From contig PDSJ01000035.1 in NCBI GenBank assembly GCA_002748425.1, positions 1 through 47,547 on the forward strand: a stretch of 47,547 bases of DNA, given 5' to 3'. The position numbers and the translations under genes are program-made. The notes below the pieces were generated by a model that was not told where the DNA came from, did no database searches, and saw only the letters and a list, made by a program, of their open reading frames with translations. Numbering within the stretch: position 1 is the first letter of the stretch; every line of letters starts with the position of its first letter. This DNA is from a candidate division KSB3 bacterium (GTDB lineage Bacteria > Moduliflexota > Moduliflexia > Moduliflexales > Moduliflexaceae). Shown here piece by piece: positions 34,114-41,642 of this stretch.

Positions 34114-35136
34114 TTAGAAACTGTGCTCTTGTAAACGTCGGAGACGTTGCCGGGCAAGCTGTCTGATACGGCCGTTTTCGCGGGCCGTTGCCAGTAAAAG
34201 ACGATACACGGCTTCTGCACTCGAAAAATCTTCAAGATCTTCGCAGGCCAGCCCCATCTTCAAGCGGACAAGATCGACTTGAGAGCTTTGCGGCCATCGC
34301 TCCAGAAAGTCCTGATAGATCCTCAGAGCGAAATCTGCATCGCGCTTGCGCAAACGCAGCATATCGGCAATCGAAATATAGGCGTTTTCAGCATAAACGC
34401 TCTCTGGAAAACGTTCGGCCAGAGCCGATAATTGTGCTTTGCCGCGTTCAAAATCGCCAAAACGCAGTTCCCGGGCTGCGCTGTCGAATTCTTCCTGAAC
34501 TTTTTCATCCAGAAGACGAGCCTGCCGCGCTGCAGAAGATTGCTCCTGCTCTCTGAAGGTCAGGAGAGCTTCGGAAGATTTTTTCTTTGACAAGAGCACG
34601 AAACTGATCGATGAGGCCAGCACGAACAAAAGCAGCGCAGTGACAACAGATTCCCTGAGAGTCAGGACGGCCGGGCTGTTCTCAGGCTCGACCTGCGCTG
34701 TGCGGCTGCGATTCACCGGCACAGAGGCTTTACGGGGTTTTTGGCTGGCGAGAAATTCCAGAAGCTCTGATTGTGTTTGAGCAGAATCCCGGCGGCATTG
34801 AGCGTCTGTTGACGATGCTGACTGCGGAGAACGCAGAAAGGCCGGGGGAGGACTGAGGCAGCGTTTTTGCAGCTTTTGCTCGATCACTGCTGCATTCTTA
34901 TGCAGAAGCTGAATCCATTCCGCACCTTGAGGCTTCAGCAGACGGCTCTTCACGTGCTCCTCAAACAGATCAGCCTCCCCACTGTCGATCTTCTGCTGCA
35001 AGTCTTCTAATTGTCGAGCACGTTCTTCAGCAGGAAGCGCAATAATCTCATCCAGCAAAGCGACTACGCGCGGACTTTTTGCGAATTGCAGATCACTCTC
35101 TGAAATCTTGTCCAGCTTGACACAGATCCGCTTCAT
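34114..35136 (-). CDS. Single-TM protein with C-terminal TPR-like repeats
   Basis: A 340-residue protein. The N-terminal ~165 residues are cytoplasmic and helical, with an acidic LPAEERARQLEDLQQKIDSG and a low-complexity linker (~100-155). One TM (VVTALLLFVLASSISFVLLS, about 165-184) is followed by a periplasmic part made of short helical repeats: FGDFERGKAQLSALAERFPE, SVYAENAYISIADML, RIYQDFLERWPQSS and SAEAVYRLLLATARE. These look like the YbgF/BamD type TPRs that scaffold envelope complexes. I do not recognise the N-terminal domain. The gene starts 140 bp after the band-7 gene stop on the same strand, so the two may be co-transcribed. Confidence 0.72.
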   Translation of the reverse strand: MKRICVKLDKISESDLQFAKSPRVVALLDEIIALPAEERARQLEDLQQKIDSGEADLFEEHVKSRLLKPQGAEWIQLLHKNAAVIEQKLQKRCLSPPPAFLRSPQSASSTDAQCRRDSAQTQSELLEFLASQKPRKASVPVNRSRTAQVEPENSPAVLTLRESVVTALLLFVLASSISFVLLSKKKSSEALLTFREQEQSSAARQARLLDEKVQEEFDSAARELRFGDFERGKAQLSALAERFPESVYAENAYISIADMLRLRKRDADFALRIYQDFLERWPQSSQVDLVRLKMGLACEDLEDFSSAEAVYRLLLATARENGRIRQLARQRLRRLQEHSF

Positions 35137-35276
35137 AGAAATCCAGTCATGTCGGCAGAACCTCAGACACGTCGATGATGTCTTTGCTTCACAGGCAAGC
35201 CCTTACAGCTCAGCACGCAGAACGTGGTGACAAGAACGTGTGCAGATGCGCTTCTCTCAGGAGAAACGCTCTCGCA

Positions 35277-36305
35277 TCATTCCGATGTGGACGGCGGTTT
35301 TTTCTTAACGCGTCGAACAACCCGCCGTACGGTTTTGGGTTTGTCTGCGTCTGGAATCGGCGTCGTCGTCTGATCTGCAGGGGCCGCAGCTTCTTTTGAT
35401 TCTGCGGGCGATGCCGTCTCTTTCGAAGCAGATGAATAGGCGTCAAAGCCTGCGGCCATACCGATAGCCTGATTCAAACTCGAGCCAAAATCGCCTGCAC
35501 GGCCGCCTCCTGGATTTGAAGGAAAGGGCATAAAGACTTTGGTGGCTTTTCCATCAGCAATTTTTTCCAGGGCTTCGAGATACTTGATGCGCAGAAGTTC
35601 ATCATTTGGATTCCCATCGTGAATCGCCTTATAGACCCGCTGGATCTTCGCAGCATCTCCCTCAGCCTCAAGAATCGCTGCGGCTTTTTTTCCTTCCGCC
35701 TCGGTAATCGCCGCTCGTTTTGTCAGCTCTGCTTCCGAGACCCGCCGCATCGCATCGGCATAGCTGGCCGGAGGAGTGACAGCCTGCAGCTCAACCCGCC
35801 GGATACTGATTCCCCAATCGCCGCTCGCCCGTGCCACCTGATTCTTCAAACGCTCGTTAATTTTTTCCCGGCCGCTCAATAATTGTTCCAGGTCTGTATC
35901 ACCGATGACATCCCTGAGAACAGTTCGGATCAACTGATTGACAGCGATAATCACGTCATCAACGCTATAAATGGCCCGTTCTGCATCGGCAATCTGATAA
36001 TAGGCAATGCTGTCAACATCGAGCTGCACTTTATCACGCGTAATCACAGTTTGAGCAGGGAGATCGACAGTACGCTCACGCTGGTCCACAGTGTCGGTTT
36101 CCACCCCGTCTTTTGTAAATTTACGCTTTCGCTCAATCAAAGGCCACATAAAATGAATACCAGGACCCAAGACCCGGCTGAATTTTCCAAAGCGCTCAAT
36201 GACAACAGCCTCTTGCTCCTGTACAGTGAAAATCGGCGTGTTGACGATAAAATAGAGCAAAAGACCCACAAGCACGGCGGCAAACGCAATCACAAAATAC
36301 ATCAT
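35277..36305 (-). CDS. SPFH/band-7 membrane protein (HflC/HflK or stomatin-like)
   Basis: A 342-residue protein from the ATG at 36305, with GGAG 7 bases upstream; the frame is open to 36368 but that reading begins at a TTG without a ribosome site. One N-terminal TM (YFVIAFAAVLVGLLLYFIV) precedes the SPFH domain, which has EQEAVVIERFGKFSRVLGPG, IHFMWPLIERKRKF, TVDLPAQTVITRDKVQLDVD and AVTPPASYADAMRRVSEAEL. A coiled coil follows (KRAAITEAEGKKAAAILEAE). The last ~75 residues are Ala/Pro-rich with a basic end (VRRVVRRVKKKPP), not part of the core fold. Such proteins form large membrane rings that modulate proteases such as FtsH or define membrane microdomains. HflC-type naming is not certain; a stomatin-like slipin/QmcA form fits as well. 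Confidence 0.88.
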   Translation of the reverse strand: MMYFVIAFAAVLVGLLLYFIVNTPIFTVQEQEAVVIERFGKFSRVLGPGIHFMWPLIERKRKFTKDGVETDTVDQRERTVDLPAQTVITRDKVQLDVDSIAYYQIADAERAIYSVDDVIIAVNQLIRTVLRDVIGDTDLEQLLSGREKINERLKNQVARASGDWGISIRRVELQAVTPPASYADAMRRVSEAELTKRAAITEAEGKKAAAILEAEGDAAKIQRVYKAIHDGNPNDELLRIKYLEALEKIADGKATKVFMPFPSNPGGGRAGDFGSSLNQAIGMAAGFDAYSSASKETASPAESKEAAAPADQTTTPIPDADKPKTVRRVVRRVKKKPPSTSE

Positions 36306-36382
36306 ATTTCGACTCCAGCTTCCTTGACCCTTAAAGAAGTTCCCCTTTACTGTCACATACCTCGACAACTGAAATATGTCTC

Positions 36383-36411
36383 AGGCTAGCAAAGAATCAG
36401 CGCATGGTCAA
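36383..36411 (-). promoter_or_regulatory. Sigma-70-type promoter of the SPFH gene
   Basis: On the minus strand TTGACC (36411-36406), 17-bp spacer, TAGCCT (36388-36383). The leader is about 70 bases. It lies between the surE stop and the SPFH start, so the SPFH gene has its own start of transcription. Confidence 0.55.
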
Positions 36412-36425
36412 GAAAAAAATGCGTT

Positions 36426-37223
36426 TCAGGCTGTTTTCTCTTTTTGAAAGTCCCATTTTTTTAACTCTTCCAGCATCTCGTAGTTCGTCAGATCATAGCG
36501 CAGCGGGCATACGACCACATAGCCCGCACGGACAAGACGAAAATCCACAGCGTCATCCGGCGGATCGTTCACTTCAACATTGCCTGCGTTGAGCCAATAA
36601 TACGCGCGTCCGAACGGATCAGTTCTGGCCTCATAGATATTTTCATGACAAAATTTCGCCTGCCGGGCGATGCGAACCCCTCGAATGTCTTCGGCGCGGC
36701 AAGACGGGACATTCACATTCAGCAGCGTTCCTGCTGGCAGCCCACCCTGCTCGAACACCGTCTCACACAGCCTGGCTGCAAACTGCGCCGCATAGCTGAA
36801 ACTCATTAGGTCGCGGCGGCGATCAAAAGGCGCTTCCAGCGACACGGCAATCGCCGGCAAGCCCGATACAGCGGCTTCAGATGCTGCTGAAACCGTGCCG
36901 GAATACAAAATATGATCACCGGTATTAGAGCCTCGATTGATCCCGGAAAGCACCAGATCCGGCCTGGCGCCTAAAAGCGAGCTGAGCGCCAGTTTCACAC
37001 AATCTACCGGAGTCCCGTCAACAGCATGTCCGGCAATACGGCCCTCAAGCTCGACATAAGAGACCCGTAACGGATCAGCCACTGTGATCGCATGCCCGGC
37101 GGCACTGCGTTCGCTGCCCGGAGCCGCCACATGCACCTGATGCCCTGCCTGTGTCAGCGCCTGGTACAGGACAGCAATCCCGTCAGCATAAATTCCATCA
37201 TCATTCGTCAATAATATGTTCAT
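36426..37223 (-). CDS. surE: 5'/3'-nucleotidase SurE
   Basis: A 265-residue metal-dependent phosphatase that removes the phosphate from nucleoside 5'- and 3'-monophosphates and helps stress survival. It begins MNILLTNDDGIYADGI with the metal-binding Asp pair. Other conserved parts are VHVAAPGSERSAAGHAITVA, GHAVDGTPVDCVKLALSSLL, PDLVLSGINRGSNTGDHILY, YSGTVSAASEAAVSGLPAIA and LLNVNVP. All four metal residues (DD, S, N) are visible. I set the start at the ATG at 37223, with AGAGG 9 bases upstream, because the family starts exactly there; the open frame to 37241 starts at a GTG. Gap to the upstream membrane-protein gene is 62 bp, so they may be one operon. Confidence 0.95.
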   Translation of the reverse strand: MNILLTNDDGIYADGIAVLYQALTQAGHQVHVAAPGSERSAAGHAITVADPLRVSYVELEGRIAGHAVDGTPVDCVKLALSSLLGARPDLVLSGINRGSNTGDHILYSGTVSAASEAAVSGLPAIAVSLEAPFDRRRDLMSFSYAAQFAARLCETVFEQGGLPAGTLLNVNVPSCRAEDIRGVRIARQAKFCHENIYEARTDPFGRAYYWLNAGNVEVNDPPDDAVDFRLVRAGYVVVCPLRYDLTNYEMLEELKKWDFQKEKTA

Positions 37224-37285
37224 AGCTCTGCACCTCTTCACGTTATGACGGCCCGAATCGCAGCATACGGGCTGCGGTGGCCCTG

Positions 37286-39541
37286 TCAGGACTCTGCCAA
37301 GTCGACAGCATAAATCGTAACCGCCGCATTCTCAAAGACTTTTGAAAACAGCTTCCCGAAGCGATCAAAGGCTCTCAGCCCCTCGCGCTGATATTCGCGT
37401 CTTTCCAGCGTGCCGACATACACATATTGAATATGGTATGCCCGCAACAAGTCCAGAACCGCGTTTTTATCAGGGCTGTCGTAGATGCGGCGAATATGCT
37501 CGCTTCGCGTCAGAATCGACAGCCAGCTCTGATCGCGCCACAGGGCTTCGTGGTTGCCCCAGCCCAGGACCGTTGTTCGCCCGGTCACCGAGGAGACCCG
37601 TCCGAAAAAAGAATAGGCGTTGCCGGTCGCTTCCAGAATCACGACCCGACTCTCAGTATGCCGGCGAATCCAGTCAAGCGCTTCATATTCATACGGCTCC
37701 CGATAAGCAATGTATTTGCTTCCATCCAGGCTGGGGATATAGGCTAATCCGCCCTGGTCCCGGCCTTTAAAAGAATTCGTCTTTTGCCAGGCTGCCGCAG
37801 CCGGATAAATCGCGCAGCTTCCGCACAGCAGCAGCAGGCCCGCCAGCCACATTCGTTTCATCTGCTGAATCCGTTTCCCAGCCTTGCACGAGCGCAAGGC
37901 AAAAACAAGCGATACCGGCATTCCGACCGAGAGCAGAATCCAGGCCTGATAATAAAATTTAAACACCGTATTCTGCCGCTCCAGCGGATGTCCGTAAAAA
38001 TCTTTGATATACAGCAGTTCGCAGCCCGCAAGAATCCCAAAGGAGACAATAAGCAGCAAGCCCGCAAAACGCTCAGCGTCCTCTGAAATGCTTCCTGCCT
38101 GGCTCCAGCCTGCCAGGCACAGCAGCAAGAGCAGCGCGCTGAACAGCCAGACGATTTCCGAGGGATAAAGCACACAGACTACGACGCCCAGAACTGCGCA
38201 ATTAGCCCAGAGAATCAGTTGCTCGCGGGAAGCCTGCCAAAAGAAGTTCAGACCTTTGAGACTCTTGAAAAAAAACGGCAGAAGCCCCCACAAGAACAGG
38301 CCGTAGATAAGAAGAAAATGGCGCAGCTCTGTGCGCTGTGTGAATGACACCAGGCGCAGATTTCCAAGACCGGCCTGCGGGACAAAATGCCGGTAAAACG
38401 GCAGAAAAAAGAGACGGCTTGCCAGCAGCACAGCGATCCAGGACCCGCCGGCACGCGCCAGGAGCTTTTTCCACGACAGGCGGGGCGCGAAACGCCGCGT
38501 TGCAGGCTCAGATTCGCCGGCTGCAGGCCTGACGCTCAGGAGCGTCAGACCGATCAGAATCAGCGCGCCCGGTTCATCCCAGCGGTTGCTGACTGAAATC
38601 CCTCCAAGACAGAGCGCGATCAGACCGAGGAGCAGAGCGCTTCTCAAGCTGCTGACAGCCTGCGTCCGCTGCGCAAGAAGCTGCGCCAGCAAAGCGAGCA
38701 GCAGTACAAAGAGCGGAATGCCCATGAAATGAGCGTGCAGATCTCCCAGAAGAACACTGAAACAGGGAAACTCATTAATCGTGTCCGGGATGACCCGCGA
38801 GCTGCGCCACCAATCAAAGGGCAGGAGCGTCCCATGCCGTTCGATCACTTGAACCAGCCCATCCAGATTGCCCAGAATCATCAGCAGTGCAGAGGAAAAC
38901 AGGCTCGGCAAGAACTTGCGCGTCAAATGAAAGACCAGTCCAAACACGCTCACAGCAGACAGCGCCACAATCCCGGCCAAGGCCAGATTAAAGCCGGAGG
39001 AAGACGGGATCGCCGTCAGTTTCATCACTGTGGCCCAGAGCAGATAGCCGAAATAGTAATAATTGATATGAGCGCCCGCAAACCAGCTGTCTTTCGGCGG
39101 AAACCCGTCGCTGTGGATCATGGCGTTCAACATCGTGAAATCAGCTTCTTTTTCAGCACCGGCAATATCGGGATTGTACATTCTGAGGAACGTAACGATC
39201 AGAAAAAACAAGAGAAACACGGCCTCTTCGAGCAGAAGAAGCGGGAGGCGGGATTTCAGCCACTGACAAAGAGCGCGAGCCTGCCTGACAAGCACAAGAA
39301 GATTCAGCAGAGCATATCCGATCAGGACAAGCACGATTGTGCGGCGCTGATAGGGTGCAAGCCCAAGACTGCCGAGCAGCCAGACCGCATAGCAGATCAG
39401 GAAAAATCCCAGTGATTTCGCGATGGCAAAGCCGCGATCCGGAAAATGACGGCAAACCGAAAAGCACACAGGCAGACTTATCCAGCCCAGCGCCCAAAAA
39501 ATCCCATACCAGCAGACGATCAGACTAAGATCAGAAGACAT
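37286..39541 (-). CDS. DUF2298-type polytopic membrane protein (GT-C-like)
   Basis: A 751-residue protein with about 14-16 predicted TM helices. The DUF2298 (YYY-motif) signature is clear: an acidic DIAGAEKEADFTMLNAMIHS, then PPKDSWFAGAHINYYYFGYL, and later NEFPCFSVLLGDLHAHFMGI. These conserved Glu/Lys/His/Tyr residues sit at the outer membrane face in proteins thought to be distant GT-C glycosyltransferases. A later loop ERQNTVFKFYYQAWIL is also conserved in the family. The soluble C-terminal part (~590-751) has EYEALDWIRRHTESRVVILE, SVTGRTTVLGWGNHEALWRD and IQYVYVGTLERREY, also typical. The substrate has not been shown for the family, so glycan transfer is inference. There is a candidate promoter 124-154 bp upstream, and surE follows 62 bp downstream. 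Confidence 0.85.
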   Translation of the reverse strand: MSSDLSLIVCWYGIFWALGWISLPVCFSVCRHFPDRGFAIAKSLGFFLICYAVWLLGSLGLAPYQRRTIVLVLIGYALLNLLVLVRQARALCQWLKSRLPLLLLEEAVFLLFFLIVTFLRMYNPDIAGAEKEADFTMLNAMIHSDGFPPKDSWFAGAHINYYYFGYLLWATVMKLTAIPSSSGFNLALAGIVALSAVSVFGLVFHLTRKFLPSLFSSALLMILGNLDGLVQVIERHGTLLPFDWWRSSRVIPDTINEFPCFSVLLGDLHAHFMGIPLFVLLLALLAQLLAQRTQAVSSLRSALLLGLIALCLGGISVSNRWDEPGALILIGLTLLSVRPAAGESEPATRRFAPRLSWKKLLARAGGSWIAVLLASRLFFLPFYRHFVPQAGLGNLRLVSFTQRTELRHFLLIYGLFLWGLLPFFFKSLKGLNFFWQASREQLILWANCAVLGVVVCVLYPSEIVWLFSALLLLLCLAGWSQAGSISEDAERFAGLLLIVSFGILAGCELLYIKDFYGHPLERQNTVFKFYYQAWILLSVGMPVSLVFALRSCKAGKRIQQMKRMWLAGLLLLCGSCAIYPAAAAWQKTNSFKGRDQGGLAYIPSLDGSKYIAYREPYEYEALDWIRRHTESRVVILEATGNAYSFFGRVSSVTGRTTVLGWGNHEALWRDQSWLSILTRSEHIRRIYDSPDKNAVLDLLRAYHIQYVYVGTLERREYQREGLRAFDRFGKLFSKVFENAAVTIYAVDLAES

Positions 39542-39664
39542 AGCACACCAGGGCGTCGAGTCGGCCCGCTTGAAAATGTTTTCAGAATTGCGGAAAGTGC
39601 AGGTGCATGACTCTGCGAGCGCTCGATCTGTCAGCGACCTGTGAGCGCAGCGGCAACGCGCCGA

Positions 39665-39695
39665 ATTGTATGAGAGGCCCTTGCGATTTTGTCAA
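39665..39695 (-). promoter_or_regulatory. Putative promoter of the DUF2298 - surE unit
   Basis: On the minus strand TTGACA (39695-39690) and TACAAT (39670-39665) with a 19-bp spacer, a little long. The leader would be about 118 bases. Confidence 0.5.
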
Positions 39696-39829
39696 GAAAT
39701 CTTGGCGCAGAACTCAGGAACGCGCATTTTCTGCTTGCATTTTCTCCAGAGCGCATGTAGATCTGACCTGTAGACGATCTTGAGACAGAATCGCAGAACA
39801 GTTCACAGCAAAGGAGCGAATCGATTCGC

Positions 39830-40060
39830 ATGAAAACAACGATTATCGGCGTCGTTCTCGGCGCACTGGCCGGTTACGGCCTCAGTTTCGTCCTCTCATG
39901 TACCGGCGGGACCTGAATGATGTTCAGTAATCCTCTGACAGCCACTCTGCTGGGAGCGGCATTCGGCGGACTACTCATCTCCGGAGGAGATGAACGCAAA
40001 CGCAAAGACAAGGCAGCGGACCCACGCTCTCCTGATCTGCCTGATCGCAAAAGCGAGTAA
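39830..40060 (+). CDS. Candidate selenoprotein: DUF6132-like small membrane protein with an in-frame UGA
   Basis: Two tiny ORFs lie in the same frame, separated only by TGA at 39914-39916. The first, 28 codons (MKTTIIGVVLGALAGYGLSF then VLSCTGGT), starts at the ATG at 39830 with AAGGAG 13 bases upstream. The second begins with MMFSNPLTATLLGAAFGGLL and ends at TAA 40058-40060 after a basic tail. Read through, they give a 76-residue protein with two TM helices and a loop C-T-G-G-T-[UGA]-M-M-F-S-N-P. DUF6132-like small proteins, as I recall them, have G-C-x-x-G-x-C-P-I-T-S-N-P here, so the UGA falls on the second Cys. A hairpin GCCACTC-TGCTGG-GAGCGGC (39941-39960, one A-C mismatch) follows, with G in the second loop position 32 bases after the UGA, as in bacterial SECIS elements. 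Alternatives are a nonsense mutation, or reinitiation at the ATG right after the TGA. Confidence 0.55.
39941..39960 (+). promoter_or_regulatory. SECIS-like hairpin downstream of the in-frame UGA
   Basis: Stem GCCACTC/GAGCGGC (six pairs, one A-C mismatch) with the six-base loop TGCTGG. The loop starts 32 nt after the UGA and has G in position 2, which fits what is known of bacterial SECIS elements (short stem-loop within the coding region just after UGA, G near the start of the loop). It was found by eye; folding energy was not computed. Confidence 0.4.
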
Positions 40061-40174
40061 CGCAATCGTCTGAGAGCATGGACAAGATCCTGGACAGCAG
40101 GCAGGACTGAGACAGGAAGATCTTTACGCAGTCAAGGCTGTGCTCTGTGTGAAGGCCGAGCGCCTCTTTCTCCT

Positions 40175-41545
40175 TCAAGCGGGCGCAATCATCTTTTCAG
40201 GCCGCACCACACGATCGAATTCCTCTTCGCTCACACAGCCCAGGCTGACAGCCGCTTCCCGCAGCGTTGTCCCGTTTTCATGAGCGCTCTTGGCAATCCT
40301 GGCTGCTGTTTCATACCCGAGATGCGGTGCAAGCGCCGTGACCAGCATCAGCGACTTTTGCAGATACTCTGCAATAAGCGGCCGGTTTGCTCTGATCCCG
40401 TTCACACAGCGTTCGCGGAAGGAATTCATGCTGTCGCCCAGCAAGCGGATTGATTGCAGCACATTGTAAATAATCACCGGCTTAAACGTGTTGAGCTCAA
40501 AATTTCCCTGACTGGCGGCAAAACCGACAGCCACATCATTGCCAAACACCTGACAGGCAACCATTGTTACGGCTTCGGCTTGAGTCGGATTCACTTTCCC
40601 GGGCATGATCGAGCTGCCCGGCTCATTGGCCGGAAGAAGCAGTTCCCCGATGCCGCATCGCGGCCCTGAGCCAAGCCAGCGGACATCATTGGCGATTTTC
40701 ATCATATTCGCTGCCAAGGCTTTCAAAGCCCCGCTCACGCCTGCCAGCGCATCATGCGAACTAAGCCCCTGAAACGTATTTGAGGCCGTTAGAAAGCGCT
40801 GTCCTGTCAATTCCGAGACCTTCTCCACCATCGCCTCTGCAAAACCTGGCGGAGCATTGAGTCCGGTTCCCACAGCCGTGCCGCCGACTGCCAGTTCTCT
40901 GACATAGTCCAGCGCATCCTGAAGCTGCCGGGCATTCGTGTGCAGCATCGCAGCATAGCCGCTGAATTCCTGCCCAAGAGTCAACGGGGTCGCATCCTGC
41001 AAATGCGTTCGCCCAATCTTGAGAATATCCCGGAATTCCTCAACCTTGTTCTGCAACGAGACTTCCAGGCGCTTCAGGGACGGCAGCAGCGCAGTTTCTC
41101 CTGCTGACAGCGCCGCAATATGCATGGCGCTCGGGAAAATATCGTTCGAACTTTGCGAGAGATTGACATGATCATTGGGGTGCACAGGCTCGTCAATCAG
41201 CTGCATGGCGCGCCGGGCAAGCACCTCGTTCACATTCATATTACTCTGAGTCCCGCTGCCGGTCTGCCACACAAGCAGCGGAAATTCATCTGGAAATTTT
41301 CCGGCCAGCAGCTCATCACATGCCGTCACAATCGCCTCTTTTCGGACGCGATCCAGCGTTCCAAACGCATGATTGACCACTGCCGCAGCTTTTTTCAGCA
41401 GCACAAGCGCCATCACGACTTCCTGCGGCATGCGCTCTGTCCCGATCGTGAAATTCTCCAGACTGCGCTGCGTCTGTGCGCCCCACAAGCGTTCTGCAGG
41501 CACCCGAATCTCGCCTGCCGTGTCTTTTTCAATGCGATAATTCAT
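40175..41545 (-). CDS. fumC: Fumarate hydratase, class II
   Basis: A 456-residue homotetrameric iron-free fumarase of the TCA cycle. I start at the ATG at 41545, as [20 protein letters not shown] aligns with the family N-terminus; two more ATG codons precede it directly and a longer GTG-started reading has no ribosome site. Motifs: [87 protein letters not shown], the signature [16 protein letters not shown] with the catalytic Ser, and the C-terminal [20 protein letters not shown]. The catalytic His of HLQDATP is present. It is 97 bp downstream of nadE and on the same strand, so co-transcription is possible but no functional link is obvious. Confidence 0.97.
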   Translation of the reverse strand: MNYRIEKDTAGEIRVPAERLWGAQTQRSLENFTIGTERMPQEVVMALVLLKKAAAVVNHAFGTLDRVRKEAIVTACDELLAGKFPDEFPLLVWQTGSGTQSNMNVNEVLARRAMQLIDEPVHPNDHVNLSQSSNDIFPSAMHIAALSAGETALLPSLKRLEVSLQNKVEEFRDILKIGRTHLQDATPLTLGQEFSGYAAMLHTNARQLQDALDYVRELAVGGTAVGTGLNAPPGFAEAMVEKVSELTGQRFLTASNTFQGLSSHDALAGVSGALKALAANMMKIANDVRWLGSGPRCGIGELLLPANEPGSSIMPGKVNPTQAEAVTMVACQVFGNDVAVGFAASQGNFELNTFKPVIIYNVLQSIRLLGDSMNSFRERCVNGIRANRPLIAEYLQKSLMLVTALAPHLGYETAARIAKSAHENGTTLREAAVSLGCVSEEEFDRVVRPEKMIAPA

Positions 41546-41642
41546 CATCATGCAGACAAGAGCGACCCGGCCTGATGAGCCCACGCATTCAGCGGCGACT
41601 GCGCCTCCTTTGCCTCATTCGTCAAAACCGTGTCCTCCTTCT

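Noticed and set aside
38729..39415. 228-codon plus-strand ORF
   Set aside because: Antisense to the DUF2298 gene, rich in Gln, Lys and His as expected of the reverse of hydrophobic codons.
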